In this document: one piece after another, positions 1 to 8,179 of the stretch
Numbering within the stretch: position 1 is the first letter of the stretch
Layout: each line of letters starts with the position of its first letter
From: Puniceicoccales bacterium
GTDB lineage: Bacteria > Verrucomicrobiota > Verrucomicrobiia > Opitutales > UBA9783
Reading direction: 5' to 3'
NCBI GenBank assembly: GCA_031278975.1
Contig: JAITJL010000017.1
Coordinates: 1 to 64,000, forward strand
Length of the DNA: 64,000 bases
The notes under the pieces: model-generated
The model's input: the letters and a program-made list of their open reading frames with translations, nothing else
What the model was told of the DNA's origin: nothing
Databases searched by the model: none
Position numbers and translations under genes: made by a program

Positions 1-203
1 TTTTAACAAAATGGGAAATATAAATTCCCTAGGGGCATCAGTTACCAATAACTATTTATATAAATATTCACACATAAACACACCCATAATCTACGGGTAG
101 AGTCTATTTTGGGTGAAGCCGGGACCGCTTTGCAATTTTTGTGTTGCACGGAAGAGCGATTTTATGCATAAAACTTTTTAAAACACGGAGAGGTGACAAA
201 ATT
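1..203. other. Intergenic region downstream of hemW, no gene recognised
   Basis: I see no coding frame with family similarity and no RNA gene I can name. The stretch from about 126 to 157 can fold through the short arms TGCAA and TTGCA. A perfect 14-bp palindrome lies at 160-173 and is followed on the plus strand by CTTTTT. This may be the end of a transcript entering from the left or a transcription-end region, but the hairpin is too AT-rich for me to call it a terminator. Confidence 0.4.
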
Positions 204-1328
204 TTAATTATCGGCTGCGTAATTGAGAATTTCACGAGCCAGTGCGTCTACCAGCAGTAATCCTTTGTCGGTACACGTTAATTGATTTTTGCGTATATTG
301 ACAAGTCCTTCCTGTGCAAATTGCTGCCATAGGGGTACGTATTTTGCCACATCCGCAAGAGGAAATCGTTTTTGTAAGGTATCCAAACAAATGCCTTCAC
401 GCATTCTTAACCCAAAAATGAGACAATCTGCACACAAAATTTCTTCCGATAAATTCATACAATGTACACGGCCTTTACTTAACCAATCATGCGCATTATT
501 GGCATTTTGAAAACGCTGCTTATTCCATTGGGAAGCCGCACTGGGACCTAACCCTATCCACTCTTGCATTTTCCAAGTATTCAAATTGTGGAGACAAGCG
601 TGTCCATCACGCGCAAAATTTGAAACTTCATAATGCTGATAGCCATGATTTTTTAACCAATTCCACGTGTACAGGTAAAATAAAGCTTCTCGATTTTCAT
701 CTACATACTGGCCTCGTCTAAAGGGTCCTTCTAACCGCTCAAACGACAGGCAATAGGTGGAGATATGTTCTGGATTCAAATGGATCGCTTCCTTTAAGTC
801 CATTTCCCAAAGTTTAAAATCAGCAAAATTGGGATGGAAAATAAGATCCAAGTTGACGTTATTAAACCCTGTCGTGCGAATCCAATCGTACGCTCGATAC
901 ACCTGCACGCGCGTTTGTTTTCTACCTAAATACCTCAAAACATCCTTTTGAAAACTTTGAACTCCCATGGAAATGCGCGTTACCCCGCCTTCTTTCAAAA
1001 CTTTCAACTTTTCAAGATTAACCGTTGTCGGAGATACTTCAACCGTCCATTCAGCAATATGCGGCAGAAGAGGTTGCATATGCGCACATAAGGTTTCCAA
1101 ATTTCGATGGGATAAACTACTTGGACTACCGCCGCCAAAAAAAATGGTACTTACGCTTCGCTGCAATAAAATATTTTTCCATCGTTCTAATTCATGACTT
1201 ATTTCAATCAGATAAGATTGCACCAAAGGTTTAGTGGGAGATTCTCTATAAAAATTACAGTAAGCACAGAAGTTTGCACAAAAAGGAACGTGGACGTAAA
1301 GACCTAAAGATAAAGCTTGTAAGCTCAT
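204..1328 (-). CDS. hemW: HemW-like radical SAM protein
   Basis: Radical SAM protein of the HemW family, thought to deliver heme in the cytoplasm; such genes are often annotated as oxygen-independent coproporphyrinogen oxidase. The 4Fe-4S cluster motif is C17-x3-C21-x2-C24, directly after the family signature YVHVPFC. A GGGSPS motif follows near residue 65, and HemW-like C-terminal sequence (FGLRMREGI) lies near residue 308. HemN would have a further cysteine after C24; here asparagine follows, which favours HemW. The length, 374 residues, is normal. It is divergent from the lipoprotein gene that begins 24 bases beyond its start codon. Confidence 0.9.
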   Translation of the reverse strand: MSLQALSLGLYVHVPFCANFCAYCNFYRESPTKPLVQSYLIEISHELERWKNILLQRSVSTIFFGGGSPSSLSHRNLETLCAHMQPLLPHIAEWTVEVSPTTVNLEKLKVLKEGGVTRISMGVQSFQKDVLRYLGRKQTRVQVYRAYDWIRTTGFNNVNLDLIFHPNFADFKLWEMDLKEAIHLNPEHISTYCLSFERLEGPFRRGQYVDENREALFYLYTWNWLKNHGYQHYEVSNFARDGHACLHNLNTWKMQEWIGLGPSAASQWNKQRFQNANNAHDWLSKGRVHCMNLSEEILCADCLIFGLRMREGICLDTLQKRFPLADVAKYVPLWQQFAQEGLVNIRKNQLTCTDKGLLLVDALAREILNYAADN

Positions 1329-1352
1329 AAATTTTTATTGATTATTTTGGAC

Positions 1353-2327
1353 ATGAAAATAACTGCGCCAATGAAAAAAAGTATCTTTTATGCATGTATT
1401 GGAAGTTTGGGAACTTTGTTATTTCACGGATGTTCGCCTATTTTGAACAATCTAACACCTCCAACAATGCAAAGAAATGCATCCAATCGTTACCGTTTGA
1501 CTGTACGCAGCCAATTGTTAGAAAAACAAGTGGTCGCTCATTCTTTTAAACCTTCTATCGTCATCGATGGCGAAACGCACGCGTTACAACAGGAATCTTT
1601 TGATGAACACTTTTTCTTTTACGATCATACCATCCATCCACAGCGTACCGAAGCGGATTACTACTTTGCTTTAAGCTACGACAAAAATTCTCGTGGACGC
1701 ATTCAGTCAAAAACAACGAAAAGTCCGCTTGCAAAGCTCATTATTCAAGAACGTTGCGTTTTTTCCCTAGATACGGATAGGGCGCCGATTGGAGCCGACG
1801 TAAACGTATTGGGACGTGGATTTACGTCCAGCGATCGCATTGTGGTGGGAGATTGCAATGCACCTACCCAATGTATTTCAGAAAATGTCCTATCGTTTAA
1901 AGTACCATTACTCGTAGCAAATAAGTCTTACCCCGTGTGGCTATTGAGTAACGAATTCAAGGTATTTATTGGAAATTTGCTGCTGGACAATAGTACACTC
2001 AGTGTAGACATGGATTTTATTGAACTTGAAAGCGGAAAATCCATAGAAATTACTTTTTCCACCAGTCAAACGGTTTCAGGATCTGGACTCTACATAAACG
2101 TCACGACCAATATTCCCGACAGTGTTATTATGCCTGAAGTTATCATACCGGCCAACGAAGACCATGTTACCGTTCAAATAGAAGGAGGGGAAGTTGGACA
2201 AGGGCATTTATTCGTCAACGCAATAGGGCATGACGATTTATCAATTCCAATTCAAGTCACCGCTGCAGATGTGACGAAGGGTGCCGAATCAGCCTTCGAA
2301 GATGTTGACACAAAACACCCAAAATAG
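1353..2327 (+). CDS. Exported lipoprotein with IPT/TIG-like domain
   Basis: Function unknown; likely a cell-envelope lipoprotein. The N terminus has a lysine pair, a hydrophobic stretch and the lipobox LFHGC, so the mature protein would begin at that cysteine. Residues about 140-210 read like an IPT/TIG immunoglobulin fold (a glycine-rich G-x-G-F turn, then VP and YPV strands). A second beta-rich segment follows to about residue 310. I chose ATG 1353; ATG 1371 is equally possible and gives a more typical signal peptide, while a TTG at 1338 is less likely. No clear ribosome-binding site separates these choices. Confidence 0.6.
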   Translation: MKITAPMKKSIFYACIGSLGTLLFHGCSPILNNLTPPTMQRNASNRYRLTVRSQLLEKQVVAHSFKPSIVIDGETHALQQESFDEHFFFYDHTIHPQRTEADYYFALSYDKNSRGRIQSKTTKSPLAKLIIQERCVFSLDTDRAPIGADVNVLGRGFTSSDRIVVGDCNAPTQCISENVLSFKVPLLVANKSYPVWLLSNEFKVFIGNLLLDNSTLSVDMDFIELESGKSIEITFSTSQTVSGSGLYINVTTNIPDSVIMPEVIIPANEDHVTVQIEGGEVGQGHLFVNAIGHDDLSIPIQVTAADVTKGAESAFEDVDTKHPK

Positions 2328-2426
2328 ATTAGGCCGCAAGTATTTCGTGTGTTTGGATTTACTTTGAAGATTTCTACTCCTATGTAACATCTCGACGTTA
2401 AGGTAAGAAGGCTTTCTACTTTAAGG

Positions 2427-2455
2427 TTGCTTAAGTGAATAGAAATGGTTAAAAT
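2427..2455 (+). promoter_or_regulatory. Candidate sigma-70 promoter of the LOG-family gene
   Basis: TTGCTT at 2427-2432 is followed after exactly 17 bases by TAAAAT at 2450-2455. A Shine-Dalgarno-like AAGGA at 2466-2470 precedes the ATG at 2483. Spacing and position fit a housekeeping promoter; the assignment rests on motif matching only. Confidence 0.45.
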
Positions 2456-2482
2456 CGTTCACATTAAGGAAATGAGTCACTT

Positions 2483-3259
2483 ATGAATGTTCCAACCTAC
2501 TACAACAATAAGAATTTTTGCAGCAGTGCCGATGCACGCGCTTTGAGAATCCTGAGTGAATACTTAGGGCCACAACAACGTCTCGGCCAATATAATGTCA
2601 ACCACACCATCGTATTCTTTGGATCGGCGCGCATATGTTCTCCAGAAAATTTAAATAACCATGACGGAAATCCGTGCTTTTTATCCGCTAAACACGCTGA
2701 AAAAGCAGCCATTTATTATGAAAAAGCACGCTTACTGGCATACAAAATTACCCAATGGTCCTCGCAATTATCTGAAAATTCACGCCCTTATTTGATTACA
2801 GGAGGAGGTCCTGGAATTATGGAGGCAGGTAATCGAGGTGCCCAAGAAGCCGGAGGTATTTCCATCGGCATGGCAATTACTTTGCCGTGGGAACAAGAAA
2901 TAAATGCTTATTGTACTCCCGGAGTGAGCATGAAATTTCACTATTTTTTCATGCGTAAGTATTGGCTTTTGTTTAAAACAAGAGCTTTTATTGCATTTCC
3001 TGGCGGCATAGGAACTTTGGATGAGTTATTTGAAATTTTGACACTGATGCAAACTCAAAAAGTGCGCAAATTTCCAATTTTATTGTTTGGAAGCGAATTT
3101 TGGGATAAATTGATCAATTTTCAAATACTGATTGATTGGGGCGTAATGTCCCCTAAAGACGTCGAATTATTTCGAATTTTCGACGATGTGGACGAAGCTT
3201 CAAAGTACCTACAAAATATCTTAACCCCCGATTACTTGGCAAACGCAAGTAACCGCTAG
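2483..3259 (+). CDS. LOG-family protein (TIGR00730)
   Basis: Rossmann-fold protein of the LOG / lysine-decarboxylase-like family, whose characterised members are nucleoside 5'-monophosphate phosphoribohydrolases. The two family signatures are present: GGGPGIMEAGNRGA near residue 107 and PGGIGTLDE near residue 172. The 258 residues are longer than small LOG proteins but normal for the larger bacterial subgroup. It stands alone behind its own candidate promoter. The natural substrate cannot be read from the sequence. Confidence 0.85.
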   Translation: MNVPTYYNNKNFCSSADARALRILSEYLGPQQRLGQYNVNHTIVFFGSARICSPENLNNHDGNPCFLSAKHAEKAAIYYEKARLLAYKITQWSSQLSENSRPYLITGGGPGIMEAGNRGAQEAGGISIGMAITLPWEQEINAYCTPGVSMKFHYFFMRKYWLLFKTRAFIAFPGGIGTLDELFEILTLMQTQKVRKFPILLFGSEFWDKLINFQILIDWGVMSPKDVELFRIFDDVDEASKYLQNILTPDYLANASNR

Positions 3260-3584
3260 TAAATGCGGAAATAGTGATGGTAGGAATTTACGCTTATAGC
3301 TAAGATTTTAGGAAAAAGATTTATAAGTCCTAATCTCTCAAGCATCATAAGGTTGACGCAATAAAAACTTTTTTGAAGTTAAAGCATGTGTGTACTTTTG
3401 TTCAATGAAACCAATCAAAGCAAGCTAGGTTTACGGAATAATTAGAAAAAATCACGAATACGCCATTCACAAAGCAACAAACATCACTATCTTAAAGCAT
3501 TGCTAAAAGGTGAACCTAAAAATAAAGTTATTAAAGATACTAAAAGTATGGCAAGATAGGGTAGGTACTTTTACCTTTTATACA
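3260..3584. other. Intergenic region between convergent genes, no gene seen
   Basis: These 325 bases lie between the ends of the LOG-family gene and fabF. I find no tRNA, no strong terminator hairpin and no reading frame beyond about 38 codons that resembles a protein. The AT-rich sequence may be decayed, but I cannot identify a parent gene. Confidence 0.4.
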
Positions 3585-4835
3585 TCAGAATTTTTTAAAT
3601 AGTAGAGCTGCATTTTGTCCACCGAAACCCAAGTTGTTGGTGATAGCCACGTGTACAGGTTTAGTAACTGCTTTGTTGGGAGTATAGTTTAGATCGCATT
3701 CTGGATCTTGCGTTTCGTAATTTATGGTAGGTGGAATAGTATTTGTACTCAAAGTTTTTACGGTCGCGATAGCTTCTACGGCTCCTGCAGCTCCCAGTAA
3801 ATGTCCCAACATAGACTTGATGGAACTAATATTGAGTTTATAGGCGTGCGGGCCAAAAACGTGTTTAATAGCCTTTGTTTCTACCAAATCGTTGTAATAA
3901 GTAGATGTCCCGTGCACATTAATGTAATCAACTTCATGAGGATTTAGATGCGCTTTTTGAAGTAAGTTTTCGTAACATTGAACAAGAGCTCTGCCGGATG
4001 GATCTGGACGTGTTATGTGAAATGCATCGCATGTGGCCGCGTACTCAATCAACTCGCAGTAGATTTTTGCACCCCGTTTTTGTGCATGCTCCAATGTTTC
4101 CAGTACCAAAATACCAGCCCCTTCTCCCATAATAAATCCGTCACGGTGAGCATCAAAAGGTCGACTTGCCAATTCTGGCGTGTCGTTAAAGTGAGTGCTC
4201 ATGGCTTTCATGGCACAAAATCCGGAAAATGCTAAGGTTTGGATAGCCGCCTCGCTACCTCCCGCAATCATAACTTCTGCATTATCAAAACGCAGCAAGT
4301 TAAAAGCCTCACCTATGGCGTGAGCTCCCGATGTGCAAGCACTCACAACGCCGAAATTGGGTCCACGAGCCCCAACTTCAATGGCTACGGTTCCAGCAGC
4401 TATATTGCAGATGGTGGACGGTATCATGAAAGGAGAAACTTTACGCGGCCCTTTAGAAAACAAAGTGAACGCTTGTTCTTGAATGTTGGCCATCCCTCCA
4501 ATTCCGGTTCCTATGAGGACTCCACACCGATCTGCCTCCTCCTCTGTAATGGAAAATTTTGCATCCTGCAATGCCATACGAGAAGCGGCAACGGCGAAAT
4601 GTACATAAGGATCCGTACGTTTTGCCTCTTTTGTATCCATGTAACGCGATGGGTCAAAATTGACCACTTCTGAGGCAATTTGGGTAGGCAACTCGGAAAC
4701 ATCAAATTTTGTCAAATGTCGAATGCCTGAACAACCCTCAACCAATGCTACCCAAAAGTCCTCGACGTTATGTCCTAAGGCATTGATAGTTCCCAGGCCC
4801 GTAACTACCACCCGCTTTGGTTGCATTCTTTCCAT
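3585..4835 (-). CDS. fabF: 3-oxoacyl-ACP synthase II
   Basis: Condensing enzyme of type II fatty-acid elongation, joining malonyl-ACP to the growing acyl-ACP. The Cys-His-His catalytic set is visible: C167 in SACTSG, H308 in NVHGTST and H345 in MLGHLLGAAG, with the conserved K340. The 416 residues match the family. AGAGG lies just upstream of the chosen ATG. It follows acpP by 11 bases in the order fabG-acpP-fabF, so it very likely shares their transcript and uses that ACP. Confidence 0.96.
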   Translation of the reverse strand: MERMQPKRVVVTGLGTINALGHNVEDFWVALVEGCSGIRHLTKFDVSELPTQIASEVVNFDPSRYMDTKEAKRTDPYVHFAVAASRMALQDAKFSITEEEADRCGVLIGTGIGGMANIQEQAFTLFSKGPRKVSPFMIPSTICNIAAGTVAIEVGARGPNFGVVSACTSGAHAIGEAFNLLRFDNAEVMIAGGSEAAIQTLAFSGFCAMKAMSTHFNDTPELASRPFDAHRDGFIMGEGAGILVLETLEHAQKRGAKIYCELIEYAATCDAFHITRPDPSGRALVQCYENLLQKAHLNPHEVDYINVHGTSTYYNDLVETKAIKHVFGPHAYKLNISSIKSMLGHLLGAAGAVEAIATVKTLSTNTIPPTINYETQDPECDLNYTPNKAVTKPVHVAITNNLGFGGQNAALLFKKF

Positions 4836-4846
4836 GCGCCTCTATT

Positions 4847-5104
4847 TTATCTATTATTAGCTTTGTCCGAAATATATTGAATAACTTCGCCTACGGTTTT
4901 TAATTTTTCGGCATCCGCTTCCGGAATTTCGCCTTCCATTAAATCCTTAAATTCCTCTTCCAAGTCCATAATTAATTGAACTTGATCTAGGGAATCAGCG
5001 CTCAAATCGTTTGTAAAGGAAGCTTCCGGCGTCACCTGTTCTTCTTTGACACTGAAAGTATTTGCTATAACACGTTTAACTCTTTGTTCGATTGTTTCTG
5101 TCAT
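4847..5104 (-). CDS. acpP: Acyl carrier protein (housekeeping)
   Basis: Small acidic carrier that holds fatty-acid intermediates on phosphopantetheine. The attachment site is S37 in the DSLD motif, within the usual helix-rich 85-residue fold. It lies between fabG and fabF on the minus strand. The prosthetic group would be added by AcpS, encoded at 24.1 kb. A second, different ACP is present at 45.4 kb. Confidence 0.97.
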   Translation of the reverse strand: MTETIEQRVKRVIANTFSVKEEQVTPEASFTNDLSADSLDQVQLIMDLEEEFKDLMEGEIPEADAEKLKTVGEVIQYISDKANNR

Positions 5105-5165
5105 AATAAAAAGAATTAATTTTTACACGGTAAGGGTTTTTTAAAGAAAATCAAGATCAAAGATT

Positions 5166-5909
5166 TTACATTACCATACCACCATCCACACGCATTACCT
5201 GTCCCGTTATGTAATTGGCCTCATCGGAAGCCAAAAACGCAGCCATGGCGGCAACTTCGTCCGGAAGGCCAAAGCGTCTGAGTGGAATGCATTTTTTTGC
5301 CTGTTCCACGATGGTTTCATGCAAGCTTTGCGTCATATCGGTGGTAACAAATCCTGGAGCAATGGCATTTACGGTGATGTTGCGTCCAGCCAATTCTTTC
5401 GCCAAAGATTTTGTAAAACCCAATAAACCCGCCTTGGCGGCCGAATAGTTCACTTGCCCCGCATTGCCGGTAATACCCGCAACAGAAGATACGTTAATGA
5501 TACGCCCCCAACGTTTTTGCACCATGGGTTGAATAAAGGATTTGCACACGTAAAATGCGCTGAATAAATTGGTTAAGAGGACTTGTTCCCAATCCTCATC
5601 CCTCATTTTAACAAATAATTTATCACACGTAATACCTGCGTTGTTTACTAAAATATCGACCGCTTTGTATTGACTCAAAATTTGATGAGCAACTTCATAG
5701 ACAGCGTTTTTAGATGCAACGTCCACTGCAAAAGCTTCAGCCTTGTTCCCCTGTTGTCGGATACCTTCAGCTACCTGTTGGCAATTGGCCACTGTTCGAC
5801 TCATACAAATGACTTGAGCGCCTTCTTTGGCAAAACGTTCTGCGATTGCCCTTCCAATACCTCGTCCAGCACCCGTCACCAAAGCAACTTTATCCGTCAA
5901 TTTTTTCAT
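5166..5909 (-). CDS. fabG: 3-oxoacyl-ACP reductase
   Basis: NADPH-dependent reductase of the fatty-acid elongation cycle, a classical short-chain dehydrogenase. The cofactor motif TGAGRGIG is at the N terminus, NNAG near residue 90, and the catalytic Ser-Tyr-Lys set lies in NVSSVAG and the YSAAK motif. The C terminus carries ITGQVMRVDGGM, typical of FabG. The frame stays open to 5996, but the family begins at MKKLTDKVALVTG, so I place the start at 5909 (247 residues). It is first in fabG-acpP-fabF. Confidence 0.95.
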   Translation of the reverse strand: MKKLTDKVALVTGAGRGIGRAIAERFAKEGAQVICMSRTVANCQQVAEGIRQQGNKAEAFAVDVASKNAVYEVAHQILSQYKAVDILVNNAGITCDKLFVKMRDEDWEQVLLTNLFSAFYVCKSFIQPMVQKRWGRIINVSSVAGITGNAGQVNYSAAKAGLLGFTKSLAKELAGRNITVNAIAPGFVTTDMTQSLHETIVEQAKKCIPLRRFGLPDEVAAMAAFLASDEANYITGQVMRVDGGMVM

Positions 5910-6145
5910 GGATGACTTACTATGTTTGAATAAATTTTTCAAAAAACAAGACGGAAATTCAAAAAAGAGGTTTTGTATGACGCTGCACGTATTCAATGAT
6001 GACTATTTTTAAATAATTTCTGTTTGGGTAATTCCAAGATTTATTCAGTATTGGCAATAGAACGTTCGACTTAGGTTAAGTTATTTTAATGTGCAAGTGC
6101 GACTAGGCATTGACAAACGTATTCATGAAATCTAAAGTGAATTTC

Positions 6146-6565
6146 ATGATTGAAAGGACTTTGGTCATTCTTAAGCCAGATTGTATGCAAAAAAATTTGG
6201 CCAGTACAGTGATAGAGAGATTCACTCAAGCAGGATTATCTTTAGTTGCCTGCAAAATGATGCGTTTACAAGAATCTTTGTTGCGAGAACATTACGATTT
6301 TTTGATAGATAAACCTTTTTTCCCAAGCATTGTGAGTTATATGATGGAATGTCCAGTGTTGGTGTTGGTTCTTCGCGGAGAAAATGCGATTGCGGTCGTA
6401 CGCGGTTTATTAGGTCCTACGGATTCGTCCACAGCGCCTAAAGGAACGATTCGGGGAGACTTTGGTCAAGATAAATCGAGAAACATAGCGCATGCATCCG
6501 ATAGTCAAGAAGTTGCTGTCAAAGAAATTGCAAGGTTTTTTACAACGAACGAAGTTTTTGCCTAA
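6146..6565 (+). CDS. ndk: Nucleoside diphosphate kinase
   Basis: Transfers the gamma phosphate between nucleoside triphosphates and diphosphates through a phosphohistidine. The catalytic H117 lies in the NIAHASDS signature, and the N terminus ERTLVILKPD is characteristic. Starting at ATG 6146 gives 139 residues, the normal length; the frame is open to a TTG at 6110 and includes an ATG at 6125, which would add an atypical tail. The response regulator gene starts 8 bases downstream. Confidence 0.95.
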   Translation: MIERTLVILKPDCMQKNLASTVIERFTQAGLSLVACKMMRLQESLLREHYDFLIDKPFFPSIVSYMMECPVLVLVLRGENAIAVVRGLLGPTDSSTAPKGTIRGDFGQDKSRNIAHASDSQEVAVKEIARFFTTNEVFA

Positions 6566-6573
6566 TTTACATT

Positions 6574-7596
6574 ATGTTGACTGAATGTTTACCGTGTTGT
6601 TGCTATCCAACCGAAGTTGTTTTTCTGGACGATAGTCAATCGTATCTTCAGATGTTAGGATTGTTTTTTCAACAATCGCATTTACCCATCTCTTTTAAAC
6701 TATTTTCCAACGCAAATGAAGCCTTGGACTACATCAATGCAAGCGATAAAATGACCCATCGACAAGCCTTGTTTGCGCATCTGCTAAAGCATGTAGACAC
6801 ATTTCAAATCAATAATTACGCTTTGACGGTGAACGTATTTGATTTGCATCGCGTAGCATACAATCCCAATCGTTTGTCTCAAATTTCCGTAGTTGTTGCC
6901 GATTACGATTTGGGTGGTCAAGGTACCGGCATTGATTTTTGTAAGGCAATTGTGGATAAAAATATTCAAAGAGTTCTTCTTACGGGGCAATCGGAACACG
7001 ACTTTGCGATAAAAGCTTTCAATAAAGGCTTTATCCAGCAATTTGTGCATAAGCAAGAAATAAGTGATTTTGACGATATTGTGCAGATGCTCACGAAAGC
7101 GCAAAAAGCCTATTTTCAGCAGATTACAAAAACAATTATCGAAGCCATAGGCAGTCGACCCCATTTCCCGCTTGCGGTTTATTACTTGCAATTTCAAACG
7201 TTTTTTGAAAATTTATTAAAAAATTACGACATTGTAGAATATTATTTGCTGGACCCCGTAGGCAGTTACTTATTGTTGGATAAAGAGGGCGTTTCAAGGA
7301 TTTTGTTCGTTCAAAATCAAGATCAACATCAGGCAAATTTGTTGGACTTAAAGGATGAAATTGGGCAGTCAATCCCTCAAGAAATGGAAGCTCCATTACG
7401 TCGAGGCGAATATATCGTGTGTAATCCTACCTATTTGGACGGTGTAAAGAGAACGTTGGATGTAGCACATTCCATTTTCCCTGCCGTTACAATTAGCGAT
7501 GATACGGATGGCATTTCTTTTTACTGTGCACTTACAAATGACAATTGGTTGTTGGATACCCAAAAGTACAAAGTGCCACAATTATTTAAGCAATGA
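6574..7596 (+). CDS. Response regulator with an atypical receiver and unknown output domain
   Basis: The receiver domain spans about residues 13-170. Acidic D19/D20, probable phosphoacceptor D110 (VVVADYDLGG), T137 (LLTG) and K160 (FVHK) are all present, so it should be phosphorylatable. Between the acidic pocket and the phosphoacceptor there are about 45 more residues than in a minimal receiver. Residues 170-340 match no DNA-binding or GGDEF domain I know. The stop codon overlaps the start of the phosphatase gene (ATGA), implying coupled translation. No kinase gene is adjacent; the nearest in the window is at 38-40 kb. Confidence 0.7.
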   Translation: MLTECLPCCCYPTEVVFLDDSQSYLQMLGLFFQQSHLPISFKLFSNANEALDYINASDKMTHRQALFAHLLKHVDTFQINNYALTVNVFDLHRVAYNPNRLSQISVVVADYDLGGQGTGIDFCKAIVDKNIQRVLLTGQSEHDFAIKAFNKGFIQQFVHKQEISDFDDIVQMLTKAQKAYFQQITKTIIEAIGSRPHFPLAVYYLQFQTFFENLLKNYDIVEYYLLDPVGSYLLLDKEGVSRILFVQNQDQHQANLLDLKDEIGQSIPQEMEAPLRRGEYIVCNPTYLDGVKRTLDVAHSIFPAVTISDDTDGISFYCALTNDNWLLDTQKYKVPQLFKQ

Positions 7597-8066
7597 ATTT
7601 AATTAAAACCTTATTTGTATGTACCGGCAACACGTGTCGCAGTCCTTTTGCTGCAGCAGCTTTAACAGATTTCTTGAAAAAGCATTATCCGCAGCAAGAA
7701 GATTATTTCTCGGTGAAATCAGCTGGGACTTACGCCCGTGAAGGCCGGCCAGCATCCACTTTAGCATTCGAGGTTGCACGCGAATACAGTTTAGATTTAT
7801 CCATGCATAGGTCTACTGCACTGACAGCGGCGTCCGTACGCGCATCGCACGTAATTTTGACGATGACGCAGGAGCATTTAGACTATTTAAAAGATCAATT
7901 TTCTGCACCTTCAAATAAAACATTTCTAATGAGTAAATGGTTGGACGGTCAAGAAATTCTTGATCCGTTTGCCGGCAATGGAGATACGTATACGCAAGTT
8001 TTTAAACAAATATTGCTTTGTATCCCTTCCATTGCGGCCTATTTATTGCGTTTGATGAAGACATAA
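7593..8066 (+). CDS. Low-molecular-weight protein phosphatase, YwlE-like active site
   Basis: Cytoplasmic phosphatase of the low-molecular-weight tyrosine phosphatase family. The P-loop is C10-TGNTC-R16-S, with nucleophile C10 and arginine R16, and the general acid is D124 in LDPF. The residue before the second P-loop cysteine is threonine (T14). In Bacillus YwlE the equivalent threonine selects phosphoarginine, whereas tyrosine-specific members usually have isoleucine. Substrate preference is inferred from this one position. It overlaps the response regulator by 4 bases and lies 113 bases before clpB. Confidence 0.85.
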   Translation: MNLIKTLFVCTGNTCRSPFAAAALTDFLKKHYPQQEDYFSVKSAGTYAREGRPASTLAFEVAREYSLDLSMHRSTALTAASVRASHVILTMTQEHLDYLKDQFSAPSNKTFLMSKWLDGQEILDPFAGNGDTYTQVFKQILLCIPSIAAYLLRLMKT

Positions 8067-8162
8067 ATAATTTAGAAAAAAGTTGCTTAACAGAGCGGTT
8101 TTTGTCGTGCATCTTTACAATCGGATATTTGATAACATTTATAAGAGAATTGTAGCATAGAT

Positions 8163-8170
8163 AAGGAGAG
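8163..8170 (+). promoter_or_regulatory. Strong ribosome-binding site that fixes the clpB start
   Basis: AAGGAGAG is nine bases before GTG 8180. It shows that translation begins at the N-less start and that the missing ClpB N domain is not simply a mis-chosen start. Confidence 0.7.
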
Positions 8171-8179
8171 ACGGTTGAC

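Noticed and set aside
1-203. Possible cobalamin-type riboswitch (GGTGAAGCCGGGACC)
   Set aside because: The bases around it do not contain the conserved core, and no B12-related gene follows.
4239-4673. 144-codon open frame on the plus strand
   Set aside because: It lies entirely opposite fabF, has no family resemblance and no ribosome-binding site.
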